From Candidatus Latescibacterota bacterium (lineage in GTDB: Bacteria > Latescibacterota > UBA2968 > GCA-2709665): DNA of 6,263 nt. Below are positions 1-6,263 of this stretch, one piece after another. The position numbers were made by a program, and so were the translations under genes. The notes below the pieces were generated by a model. That model was not told where the DNA came from. It saw nothing but the letters and a program-made list of their open reading frames with translations, and ran no database searches. Numbering within the stretch: position 1 is the stretch's first letter; the number at the start of each line of letters is the position of its first letter. The stretch covers positions 1 through 6,263 of the forward strand of contig JASLMQ010000455.1 in assembly GCA_030746455.1 (NCBI GenBank), written 5' to 3'.

Positions 1-1201
1 CGTGGAGCTCCAGTCCCGATACTCCCGGGCGGGCGGCGGTCGCACGGCGGAGGTACCGGTCGGCGATCTGCTCAATCCGGTCTACTCGACGCTCAATCAG
101 TTCCTGTCCAGCGGGCCCTTTCCCACGAACCTGGAGAACGAGCAGATCGTGTTCCTCCGCGAGAAGGAACACGACACCCGAATCCGGATGACCCAGCCGA
201 TTTTCAATCTTCGGGTCCATCACAACCATCGCCTGAAGGCACAGAAAGCCGGGATGCGTGAGTCGGAGTTCCGGGCTCTCCGGCGGGAGCTTGTGCGTGA
301 CATCAAGTCCGCGTACTACGGCTACCTGAAGGCCCTCGAGGCGTCGGAGATCTACGCGAGCGCCCTCGAGCTTCTTTCGGAGAGCAGGAGGGTCACGCAG
401 AAGCTGTTGGAGGCAGACAAGGTCACCCGGGATGCGGTGTACCGGGCCGACACGGAGCTCCACCGCGTTACGGAAGAGGGACGCTCCGCGCGGAACCGGG
501 CAGAGCTCGCAGGCAGCTACCTGAACTTCCTGCTGAATCGACCCCTGGATAGCGATATCGTTCGTTCATCGGCTCCATCGGATCTCCAGCCACCCACAAA
601 GCCGCTGCAGGAGCTGAAGCAGGCCGCCCTGACCGGCCGGGAGGAGCTGCAGCAGCTGGAGGCAGCGATCGGGATGGCGCGGCACGCGAAGGGGATCGCC
701 CGGAGTGGCACCCTACCAAGCCTGGCGCTGGTCGCCGACTACGGTCTGCAGGGAGAGTCCTACCGACTCAGCAAGGATGACGACTACTGGATGGTCTCGG
801 GCGTGCTGAAATGGAATCTGTTCAGCGGAACAAGTGACCGCGCCCGGGTGGCGGGTGCCCGGCTCGAGATTCAGAAGCTGGACGCGGCCCTCGAGGAGGC
901 GAGACGACGGGTCGAGCTTCAGGTCGAACAGAGCTACCAGAATGCGAACTCGGCGCACGAGAGACTGAAACCGGCCCGGTTGGCAAGCCGGAGCGCTGGG
1001 GAGGCCTTCCGGATGGTGGCAAGGAAGTACGACCATGGTATGGCGAGCCAGATCGAGTACCTGGACGCCAGGACGACACTGACCGCCACGCGAACGGCTG
1101 AGGTGATCGCCCGCTATGACTACCTGACCCACCTGGCCGAGCTCGAATCCGCATCGGGTACGTACGATTTCGGCTCGACCGAGAACGGCGACAGGAGGTG
1201 A
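1..1201 (+). CDS. TolC-type outer-membrane efflux protein (5' truncated by window)
   Basis: Outer-membrane channel (OEP/TolC family) of a tripartite efflux pump; its trimer forms the outer-membrane barrel and the periplasmic alpha-helical tunnel. Visible from codon 2-4 are 399 residues ending in TGA. The visible part begins with a beta strand (VELQSRYSRAGGG) and a polar surface loop (about residues 10-60, containing PVGDLLNPVYST). A second strand follows (RIRMTQPIFN), then long amphipathic helices (about 75-190). The second structural repeat starts at about 235 with LPSLALVADYG, a strand pair ending KWNLFSG, and helices to about 390. GMASQIEYLDAR (346-357) is the conserved end-of-repeat OEP motif. 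The signal peptide and first helix (roughly 70 residues or more) are missing, so the GTG at position 2 is probably internal and not the start. The next gene begins 3 bases after the stop and encodes the partner adaptor. Family assignment is firm; the substrate is unknown. Confidence 0.93.
   Translation, partial: VELQSRYSRAGGGRTAEVPVGDLLNPVYSTLNQFLSSGPFPTNLENEQIVFLREKEHDTRIRMTQPIFNLRVHHNHRLKAQKAGMRESEFRALRRELVRDIKSAYYGYLKALEASEIYASALELLSESRRVTQKLLEADKVTRDAVYRADTELHRVTEEGRSARNRAELAGSYLNFLLNRPLDSDIVRSSAPSDLQPPTKPLQELKQAALTGREELQQLEAAIGMARHAKGIARSGTLPSLALVADYGLQGESYRLSKDDDYWMVSGVLKWNLFSGTSDRARVAGARLEIQKLDAALEEARRRVELQVEQSYQNANSAHERLKPARLASRSAGEAFRMVARKYDHGMASQIEYLDARTTLTATRTAEVIARYDYLTHLAELESASGTYDFGSTENGDRR
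1193..1201 (+). promoter_or_regulatory. Near-perfect Shine-Dalgarno for the adaptor gene
   Basis: AGGAGGTGA matches the complement of the usual 16S rRNA 3' end over nine bases and lies 3 bases before a TTG codon at 1205. The core GGAGG is 6 bases from that codon. It overlaps the stop codon of the channel gene, so translation of the two genes is probably coupled. Its strength supports TTG as the start, in preference to the ATG at 1238. Confidence 0.85.
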
Positions 1202-1204
1202 CCC

Positions 1205-2263
1205 TTGGGAAGTAGAACACTGCGCACCCGTATCCTGATGGTGCCGATCGCATGTGCCGCGATCCTTTCCTGCGCGGAGGAGAACCGTGTCGAGGAGGGG
1301 GCGAAGCCCGTTCCCGTGCGGACGGTCACGGTTGCCGCTGAGACGGTGCGGATTCCCGTGCACACAAGCGGGATCGTCTCGCGGAAAGAGCAGATGGCCC
1401 TGAGTTTCATGGTCGGTGGCATCGTGGGGCACATCCACGTGGATGAAGGGGACTCGGTGCGGGAAGGGGATCTCCTCGCCGCCCTGGACCCGACGGAGAT
1501 CGAGGCCCGGACCCGGCAGGCCCAGGTCGGACTGGAGAAGGCACGACGGGATCTGCGGCGGGTGGAGAAGCTCCACGCAGACAGCGTGGCAACCCTCGAG
1601 CAGCTCCAGGATGCCACGAGCGCGCTACAAAACGCCGAGGCCGTTCTCGAGATCGCGAAGCACAATCGCCGATTCTCATCGATCCGTGCGCCGGGGGACG
1701 GCCGGATACTGAAGCGACTGGCGGAGGTGCACGAGCTGGCGGCCCCGGGACGTCCGGTGCTGATGTTCTCCAGCACCAAGAGCCAGTTTGTGCTCCGTGT
1801 CGGCCTAGCGGATCGGGATATCGTGCGGCTTTCTCCCGGCGATTCGGCGTCGGTCGTCTTCGATGCCTTCCCGGAGTGTCTGCTGGCAGGAGCGGTCAGC
1901 GAGCTCCCGGCCGGCGCGAACCCGGCGACCGGCCTCTACGAGGTCGAGTTGACGGTGGAGGAAGAGGGATTACCTCTCCTCACGGGACTGATCGGACGGG
2001 CCGAGATTCTGTCGAGCAGCGCGCGCCGGCTGCCGGTCATCCCGATCGAGGCGCTGATGGATGTCGACGCGGATCGTGGGTTCGCCTATGTGGTTGAGGA
2101 AGGGTCGGCCGAGAAGCGGCCTCTGAGGCTGGGACCGATCCTGGGCGCAAAGGTCGTCGTGCTCAAGGGCCTCTCCCCGGGCGAGGATGTCGTTACGGCG
2201 GGGGCGGCGTACCTGAGGGACGGGCTGGCGGTGACAGTCGTGGAAGGCACGTCGGGCCTGTAG
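1205..2263 (+). CDS. RND efflux periplasmic adaptor (membrane fusion) lipoprotein
   Basis: Periplasmic adaptor (HlyD/AcrA-like MFP) linking the RND pump to the outer-membrane channel; 352 residues. The N-terminus has basic residues (RTLRTR), a hydrophobic stretch and ILSC with Cys23, which fits a lipobox, so the mature protein is probably lipid-anchored. Order of parts: lipoyl half 1 at about 62-97 (GGIVGHIHVDEGDSVREGDLL), a short helical hairpin at about 98-155, lipoyl half 2 at about 157-190 (SSIRAPGDGRI), a beta-barrel at about 193-270, and a membrane-proximal domain at about 275-349 (VIPIEAL ... GLSPGEDVV). At the hairpin, R119, L123 and T130 have the spacing of the AcrA channel-docking residues Arg128/Leu132/Ser139. 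The TTG start is chosen because of the strong Shine-Dalgarno. Starting at ATG 1238 would leave only 11 residues before the Cys and remove the basic N-region. The gene lies between the channel and pump genes, as expected for one complex. Confidence 0.94.
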   Translation: MGSRTLRTRILMVPIACAAILSCAEENRVEEGAKPVPVRTVTVAAETVRIPVHTSGIVSRKEQMALSFMVGGIVGHIHVDEGDSVREGDLLAALDPTEIEARTRQAQVGLEKARRDLRRVEKLHADSVATLEQLQDATSALQNAEAVLEIAKHNRRFSSIRAPGDGRILKRLAEVHELAAPGRPVLMFSSTKSQFVLRVGLADRDIVRLSPGDSASVVFDAFPECLLAGAVSELPAGANPATGLYEVELTVEEEGLPLLTGLIGRAEILSSSARRLPVIPIEALMDVDADRGFAYVVEEGSAEKRPLRLGPILGAKVVVLKGLSPGEDVVTAGAAYLRDGLAVTVVEGTSGL

Positions 2264-2272
2264 GGCCTATCT

Positions 2273-2282
2273 GGAGAAGGGG
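2273..2282 (+). promoter_or_regulatory. Ribosome binding site of the RND permease gene
   Basis: GGAGAAGGGG lies in the 22-base gap after the adaptor stop. Its GGAG core is 9 bases before ATG 2286. No hairpin or promoter-like element is seen in this gap, so read-through transcription from upstream is the simplest reading. Confidence 0.65.
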
Positions 2283-2285
2283 ACG

Positions 2286-5200
2286 ATGCAGCTACCCAGA
2301 TTTGCCATTGAGAATTTCCGGTTCACCATTATCATGTTCGTCGCGCTTCTCGTACTGGGCGTCGGGGCCCTCTACAACATGCCGTATTCCGAGGACCCGG
2401 CCATCAGCCCTCCTGGCACGAGTGTGGTGGCGGTCTATCCGGGGGCGTCTCCGGTCGATCTGGAGAGGCTGGTCATCGAGCCGCTCGAGACGCGTATCAA
2501 CGAGCTCGAAGACATCAAGCGGCTCACGGTCTACATCGAAGACGGCCTGGCGCTGCTCGCGGTCGAGTTCCACGCGTCGACCGACAGCGATGACAAGTTC
2601 ACCGAGGTCCAGGAAAAGGTCAACCAGGCCCGGGGCGAACTGCCCGACGACCTGATGGCCCTCGACCTGGTGAAGTGGACGACCTCCACCGTCAATATCC
2701 TGCAGGCCGCACTGGTGAGCCGGGTGCACGGCTCGGAAGAGCTGTACGACGTCGCCGAACGGATCAAGCGACGGCTCGAGCGGGTGCCGGGGGTCAAGAA
2801 AGTCCAGATCGACGGGCACCGCGAGGAGATCGTGTCCGTTGCCGTGGACCCCGAGCGACTCGCGCAATACCGGCTTCCCCTTGCTCGCGTTATCGGGGCC
2901 CTCCAGTCTCACAACGCGAACATCCCCGGCGGCACGATCAACGTGGGAGACCGGCGGTTCAGCCTGCAGACCTCGGGCGCCTACGAAGACCTTGAAGATA
3001 TCCGACGGACCGTGGTCGACGTCCGAGGGGGCAGCCCCATCTACCTGCACGATGTGGCGGAGGTGGGCTTCGGGTACGGGGATGCGGTCTATCGGGCCTA
3101 TGCCAGCGGCGATCCCTGCCTCTTCATCTCGCTCCAGCAGAAGGAGGGGACGAACATCTTCCGCGTGGCGGGGGCGGCGAAGCGTCTTCTCTTCGCCGCG
3201 GCGGAGGAGCTGCCCGAGGGAATGCGGCTGGAGATCGGGTTCGACCAATCCAGAAGCGTGGGAAGACGGGTGTCCACCTTCGCTTCGAACCTGGTCCAGG
3301 GAATCGTACTGGTCGGCCTCGTCATCCTGGTGGTCTTCGGGCTGCGCGCGTCGCCCATCATCCTGATCGCGATCCCGGTCTCCTTCACCGTCGGCATCGG
3401 GTTCGTCTACCTGACAGGCTACGGCATCCAGCAGATGAGCATCGCGGGGCTCGTGATCGCTCTGGGTCTGCTGGTGGACAACGCCGTGGTGGTCACGGAA
3501 AACATCTCGCGGTTTCAGCGATTGGGGGCCCGGGGCGAGCAGGCGGCGCTCCAGGGCGTGTCGCAGGTGGCTTGGCCCATCGTGAGCGCCACGCTGACCA
3601 CCGTTCTGGCCTTCGTTCCCATCGTGCTGATGCGGGACGTGAGCGGCGATTTCATTCGCAGCATGCCGGTCACCGTGATCTACACGCTGACGGCTTCCCT
3701 GCTGGTGGCCCTGGCGCTCACGCCGTTTCTGTGCAGTCGGTTCCTGTCCGAGGGGATCCCCGAGAGCCGTGCGCGCTCCTCGCTCGAGCGGTTCATCGAG
3801 GGCAGCTACCGGTCGCGGCTGACCTGGAGCCTCGGTCACCATCGTCTCGCCCTGGGCCTGGCCTTGCTGCTGTTCCTCGGCTCCCTTTGTCTCTTCCCCG
3901 TGGTGGGTGTGAGCTACTTCCCCAAGGCCGAGAAGCCGCAGATCCTCGTCAATATCTCGCTCCCGAGGGGAACACGCCTGGAGGCGACCGATCGGTTCGT
4001 TCGGCACGTCGACTCCCTGCTGCTGGCGCGGCCGGATGTGCACGTCACCTTGGCGAATTCGGGGATGGGCAATCCGCGGATCTACTACAACATGCAGCGC
4101 TGGCGCGAGAGCTCGAACCACGGCCAGATCCTCGTTCAGGCGGCTGTGAACTCCGGACCTGAGATCGAGCAGATGGTTCGGGGCCTGCGCGAGCAATTCT
4201 CGGATTGGCCCGAGGGCAAGATCGAGGTCAAGGAGTTCGAGCAGGGCCCTCCTGTCGAGGCGCCGGTGGCCATCCGCATCCTGGGCGACAACCTGGATAC
4301 GCTCTCACGGATCGCCTGGGACGTGGAGCAGATGGTCGACGAGACCCCGGGGACGATCAATGTGGTGAACCCGCTGGAGGTCGCCGGGACCGATCTGGCG
4401 CTGCGCATCGATCGCGACAAGGCCCATCTGCTGGGCGTGCCCCTTCACGAGGTGGACCGGACCGTCCGCACGGCCATCGCGGGGGTTGCTGCCACGACCT
4501 ACCGGGATAGCGAGGGCGACGACTACGACATCGTGGTCAGGCTTCCCGTGGGGAACGATCCGTCTTTGAGCGATCTGGATCGGGTCTATGTGTCCTCGGT
4601 GATGGGGGCGCAGATTCCGCTGCGACAGATCGCCGATGTGGCGTTCGAGGCCGGCCACAGCCAGATCACCCACTACAACATGCAGCGCCTGGTGACGGTG
4701 AAGGCGGACGTTTCGGGGCGGACCGTGGATGATGTGACCCGGGACGTGGTCGAGCGGCTCGAGCGATATGCCTGGCCGCCCGGCTACCGGTACATGATCG
4801 GGGGCGAGCTAGAGAGCCGCGAGGAGTCGTTCGGGGGGATGGCCCAGGCCGTTCTGATCGCCCTGGTGTCGATCTATGGCGTGCTGGTGATGCAGTTCCG
4901 CTCCTTCGCCCAGCCGCTGATCGTGTTCTCGGCCATCCCGCTTGCCATCATCGGCTCCATACTGGCCCTGCTGATCACGGGCTACACCTTCTCCTTCACC
5001 GCCTTCGTCGGCCTGACCAGTCTGGTGGGTATCGTGATCAACAACTCGATCCTGCTGGTAGACTACGCCAACGGACTGAGGCGTGAGAATCGGGGCCTGA
5101 CCGCGGCGCTCGTGGAGGCCGGCACCACGCGATTCACGCCGGTGGTGCTGACGACGACCACCACGGTCGGCGGGCTGCTGCCGCTGACGCTGCAGGGCGG

Positions 5201-5315
5201 GACGATGTGGGCGCCGATGGGATGGACGATCATCGGGGGTCTGCTGACCTCCACCTTCCTGACCCTGCTGGTGGTCCCGGTGCTGTACAAGGCGCTGACA
5301 CCTGCCAAAGGCTAG
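2286..5315 (+). CDS. RND-family efflux transporter permease (HAE-1/AcrB-like)
   Basis: Inner-membrane, proton-driven pump subunit; 1009 residues, slightly shorter than AcrB (1049). The expected duplicated layout is visible: TM1 at about 11-31, first periplasmic porter/docking region at about 35-328, TM2-6 at about 331-487, TM7 at about 520-541, second periplasmic region at about 545-848, and TM8-12 at about 851-1001. Family motifs include YPGASPVDLERLVIEPLE (51-68), GLLVDNAVVVTEN (394-406), GPPVEAPVAIRILGDN (654-669) and SLVGIVINNSILLVDYANG (912-930). By hand alignment to AcrB, Asp407 is kept (D398), Asp408 is N399, Lys940 is N919, Arg971 is R949 and Thr978 is T956. It lacks the heavy-metal subfamily look and most resembles uncharacterised drug/amphiphile exporters. 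Start ATG has a Shine-Dalgarno and places TM1 correctly. The frame is intact. The substrate cannot be inferred. Confidence 0.96.
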   Translation: MQLPRFAIENFRFTIIMFVALLVLGVGALYNMPYSEDPAISPPGTSVVAVYPGASPVDLERLVIEPLETRINELEDIKRLTVYIEDGLALLAVEFHASTDSDDKFTEVQEKVNQARGELPDDLMALDLVKWTTSTVNILQAALVSRVHGSEELYDVAERIKRRLERVPGVKKVQIDGHREEIVSVAVDPERLAQYRLPLARVIGALQSHNANIPGGTINVGDRRFSLQTSGAYEDLEDIRRTVVDVRGGSPIYLHDVAEVGFGYGDAVYRAYASGDPCLFISLQQKEGTNIFRVAGAAKRLLFAAAEELPEGMRLEIGFDQSRSVGRRVSTFASNLVQGIVLVGLVILVVFGLRASPIILIAIPVSFTVGIGFVYLTGYGIQQMSIAGLVIALGLLVDNAVVVTENISRFQRLGARGEQAALQGVSQVAWPIVSATLTTVLAFVPIVLMRDVSGDFIRSMPVTVIYTLTASLLVALALTPFLCSRFLSEGIPESRARSSLERFIEGSYRSRLTWSLGHHRLALGLALLLFLGSLCLFPVVGVSYFPKAEKPQILVNISLPRGTRLEATDRFVRHVDSLLLARPDVHVTLANSGMGNPRIYYNMQRWRESSNHGQILVQAAVNSGPEIEQMVRGLREQFSDWPEGKIEVKEFEQGPPVEAPVAIRILGDNLDTLSRIAWDVEQMVDETPGTINVVNPLEVAGTDLALRIDRDKAHLLGVPLHEVDRTVRTAIAGVAATTYRDSEGDDYDIVVRLPVGNDPSLSDLDRVYVSSVMGAQIPLRQIADVAFEAGHSQITHYNMQRLVTVKADVSGRTVDDVTRDVVERLERYAWPPGYRYMIGGELESREESFGGMAQAVLIALVSIYGVLVMQFRSFAQPLIVFSAIPLAIIGSILALLITGYTFSFTAFVGLTSLVGIVINNSILLVDYANGLRRENRGLTAALVEAGTTRFTPVVLTTTTTVGGLLPLTLQGGTMWAPMGWTIIGGLLTSTFLTLLVVPVLYKALTPAKG

Positions 5316-5319
5316 AGGA
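5314..5319 (+). promoter_or_regulatory. Ribosome binding site of the ceramidase-like gene
   Basis: AGAGGA overlaps the permease stop codon (TAG at 5313-5315) and lies 8 bases before GTG 5328. It decides that start over the ATG at 5346, which has no comparable site and would cut into the conserved N-terminal strand. The overlap suggests coupled translation and one transcript with the pump genes. Confidence 0.65.
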
Positions 5320-5327
5320 ATATTAGC

Positions 5328-6263
5328 GTGACCTCCGCAGTCGATATGTACCAGGTCGGGCTCAGCACGACCGACATCACCCCACCCGTTGGGATCTACC
5401 TTGCTGGCTTCGGTGCCAGGCAGGATCGGTCCACAGGGGTCTATCACCCACTCAGGGCCACGGCGATCGCGATCCACGACGGGGAGACGCCGCTGCTGCT
5501 AGTGGCGGCCGACCTCCTGGGATTCTACGAGCTAACTGAGCCCGTGCGCACCGGCATCCGCGATGCCGTCGGGCTCGATCCGCCCCACGTGGCCCTCTGT
5601 GGCTCGCACACGCACTGCGGACCGTCGATTCGGGATCTGGACCGGGAGCGGCACGGGGAGCTGGACCCCGAGTATCTGGACGGGCTGGTGGAGAGCGTGG
5701 TGCGATGCGCAGAGGAGGCGTGGGAGTCGCGGACCTCTGCTCGACTGCGAGCCGGCGTGGGCAGATGCGGATTCGCGGTGTCGCGACGTGCGCCGGACGG
5801 AGAGGGGGGCATCGTGTGGAAGCCGTCACGGTCGGCGCCGAGTGACCACGATGTTCCCGTGCTGGCCGTCGAGTCCCTCGAGGGCGATCTCCGCGCGGTC
5901 GTCTTCAGCTACGCCTGTCATCCGACGAGCCGTGGGGGATTGCTGATTGGTGGGGATTACGTCGGATTCGCCTACGCCCACGTGGAAGAGACCCATCCCG
6001 GTGTGACAGCGTGTTTCCTTCAGGGCTGTGGCGGAGACCAGAAGCCGGTACCGGTCGATCCCGAGGCCGAGAGCTTCGTCCCCAGCGAGGTCGAGGAGGT
6101 GCGTGACATCGGGGCCGAGCTGGGAACCGTCGTCAGCGAGGTGCTCGGGTCCGATGCGATGCAGCCGGTCGAGGGCCCTCTCACCATCACCCAGAGGACG
6201 ATCGATCTCGAAACGGACCCGGTTGACATGGCCCTGCTGGAGGAGAAACGGGACAGCGACCAG
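5328..6263 (+). CDS. Neutral/alkaline ceramidase-like metal-dependent hydrolase (3' end beyond window)
   Basis: The frame from GTG 5328 is open for exactly 312 codons to the window end, with no stop. The product matches the N-terminal domain of the neutral/alkaline non-lysosomal ceramidase superfamily, zinc amidases. Landmarks are VGLSTTDITPPVGIYLAGFG (10-29), AADLLGF (60-66), CGSHTHCGP (91-99), YACHPTSRGG (195-204), GGDYVGF (208-214) and FLQGCGGDQKP (230-240). By family comparison H94 (with H96 nearby) and H198 are likely metal ligands. The Glu and Tyr ligands known from the Pseudomonas enzyme would lie past the window. No signal peptide or membrane segment is visible at the N-terminus. There are seven Cys residues, three of them in or next to motifs (C91, C97, C197). 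The QGCGGDQ form differs from the AGNLSPN-type motif I recall for true ceramidases, so the substrate may be another amide or ester. It starts 12 bases after the pump gene, on the same strand. Confidence 0.88.
   Translation, partial: MTSAVDMYQVGLSTTDITPPVGIYLAGFGARQDRSTGVYHPLRATAIAIHDGETPLLLVAADLLGFYELTEPVRTGIRDAVGLDPPHVALCGSHTHCGPSIRDLDRERHGELDPEYLDGLVESVVRCAEEAWESRTSARLRAGVGRCGFAVSRRAPDGEGGIVWKPSRSAPSDHDVPVLAVESLEGDLRAVVFSYACHPTSRGGLLIGGDYVGFAYAHVEETHPGVTACFLQGCGGDQKPVPVDPEAESFVPSEVEEVRDIGAELGTVVSEVLGSDAMQPVEGPLTITQRTIDLETDPVDMALLEEKRDSDQ

Noticed and set aside
2..4. GTG at position 2 as the true start of the channel gene
   Set aside because: Starting there would remove the signal peptide and first helix that every TolC-type protein needs, and the sequence begins in the middle of the first barrel strand. 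Truncation by the window edge is the better reading.
713..1576. Minus-strand open frame spanning the channel/adaptor junction
   Set aside because: The translation is low-complexity and His/Pro/Arg-rich with no recognisable fold, and it overlaps two well-supported plus-strand genes.
2264..2285. Possible terminator or promoter in the adaptor/permease gap
   Set aside because: Twenty-two bases with GGGCCT-type repeats, but no stable stem followed by a T-run and no -35/-10 pair. Only a ribosome binding site is supported.
2292..4196. A 634-codon open frame on the minus strand, opposite the permease gene
   Set aside because: Its translation is dominated by His, Asp, Gln, Arg and Gly with no domain, and it lies wholly opposite a clear RND gene. 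Such long antisense frames are expected from codon bias in GC-rich DNA.
5563..5946. Plus-strand 127-codon frame in another phase inside the hydrolase gene
   Set aside because: It is Arg/Ser/Trp-rich out-of-frame sequence. The overlapping frame from 5328 carries all the conserved hydrolase motifs.

Overview
The window reads as one rightward, tightly packed gene cluster from a GC-rich Gram-negative bacterium. It encodes a complete tripartite RND efflux system (outer-membrane channel, periplasmic lipoprotein adaptor, inner-membrane pump), followed immediately by a metal-dependent hydrolase of the neutral/alkaline ceramidase N-terminal superfamily. All four genes lie on the + strand. The gaps are 3, 22 and 12 bases, each downstream gene has a Shine-Dalgarno sequence, and no promoter or terminator is visible between them. 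An outer-membrane factor plus a lipoprotein adaptor implies a double-membrane cell. The taxon cannot be fixed from this stretch. The ceramidase-like protein has a QGCGGDQ-type motif that I associate with GC-rich environmental phyla such as Planctomycetes, Acidobacteria, Gemmatimonadota or Latescibacteria-like lineages, which is a weak hint only.

Layout: 1-1201 is a TolC-type outer-membrane efflux protein whose 5' end (signal peptide and first helix) lies before the window. 1205-2263 is a periplasmic adaptor with a lipoprotein signal, starting at TTG behind a near-perfect Shine-Dalgarno. 2286-5315 is a full-length RND permease (1009 residues, twelve predicted membrane segments). 5328-6263 is the first 312 codons of a ceramidase-superfamily hydrolase that is still open at the window end. 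No stretch over 300 bases lacks a gene, and I see no RNA gene, mobile element, CRISPR array or long repeat.

Working together: the permease should take substrate from the periplasm or outer leaflet of the inner membrane using the proton gradient. The adaptor bridges it to the channel, and the channel passes the substrate out of the cell. The substrate cannot be read from sequence. The most notable points are the co-directional, probably cotranscribed hydrolase with no export signal, and the permease's proton-relay residues. These keep one of the two AcrB TM4 aspartates and the TM11 Arg/Thr pair, but have Asn at the positions of Asp408 and Lys940. This is an ordinary type of locus with a few unusual details; I found no convincing sign of a wholly new system.
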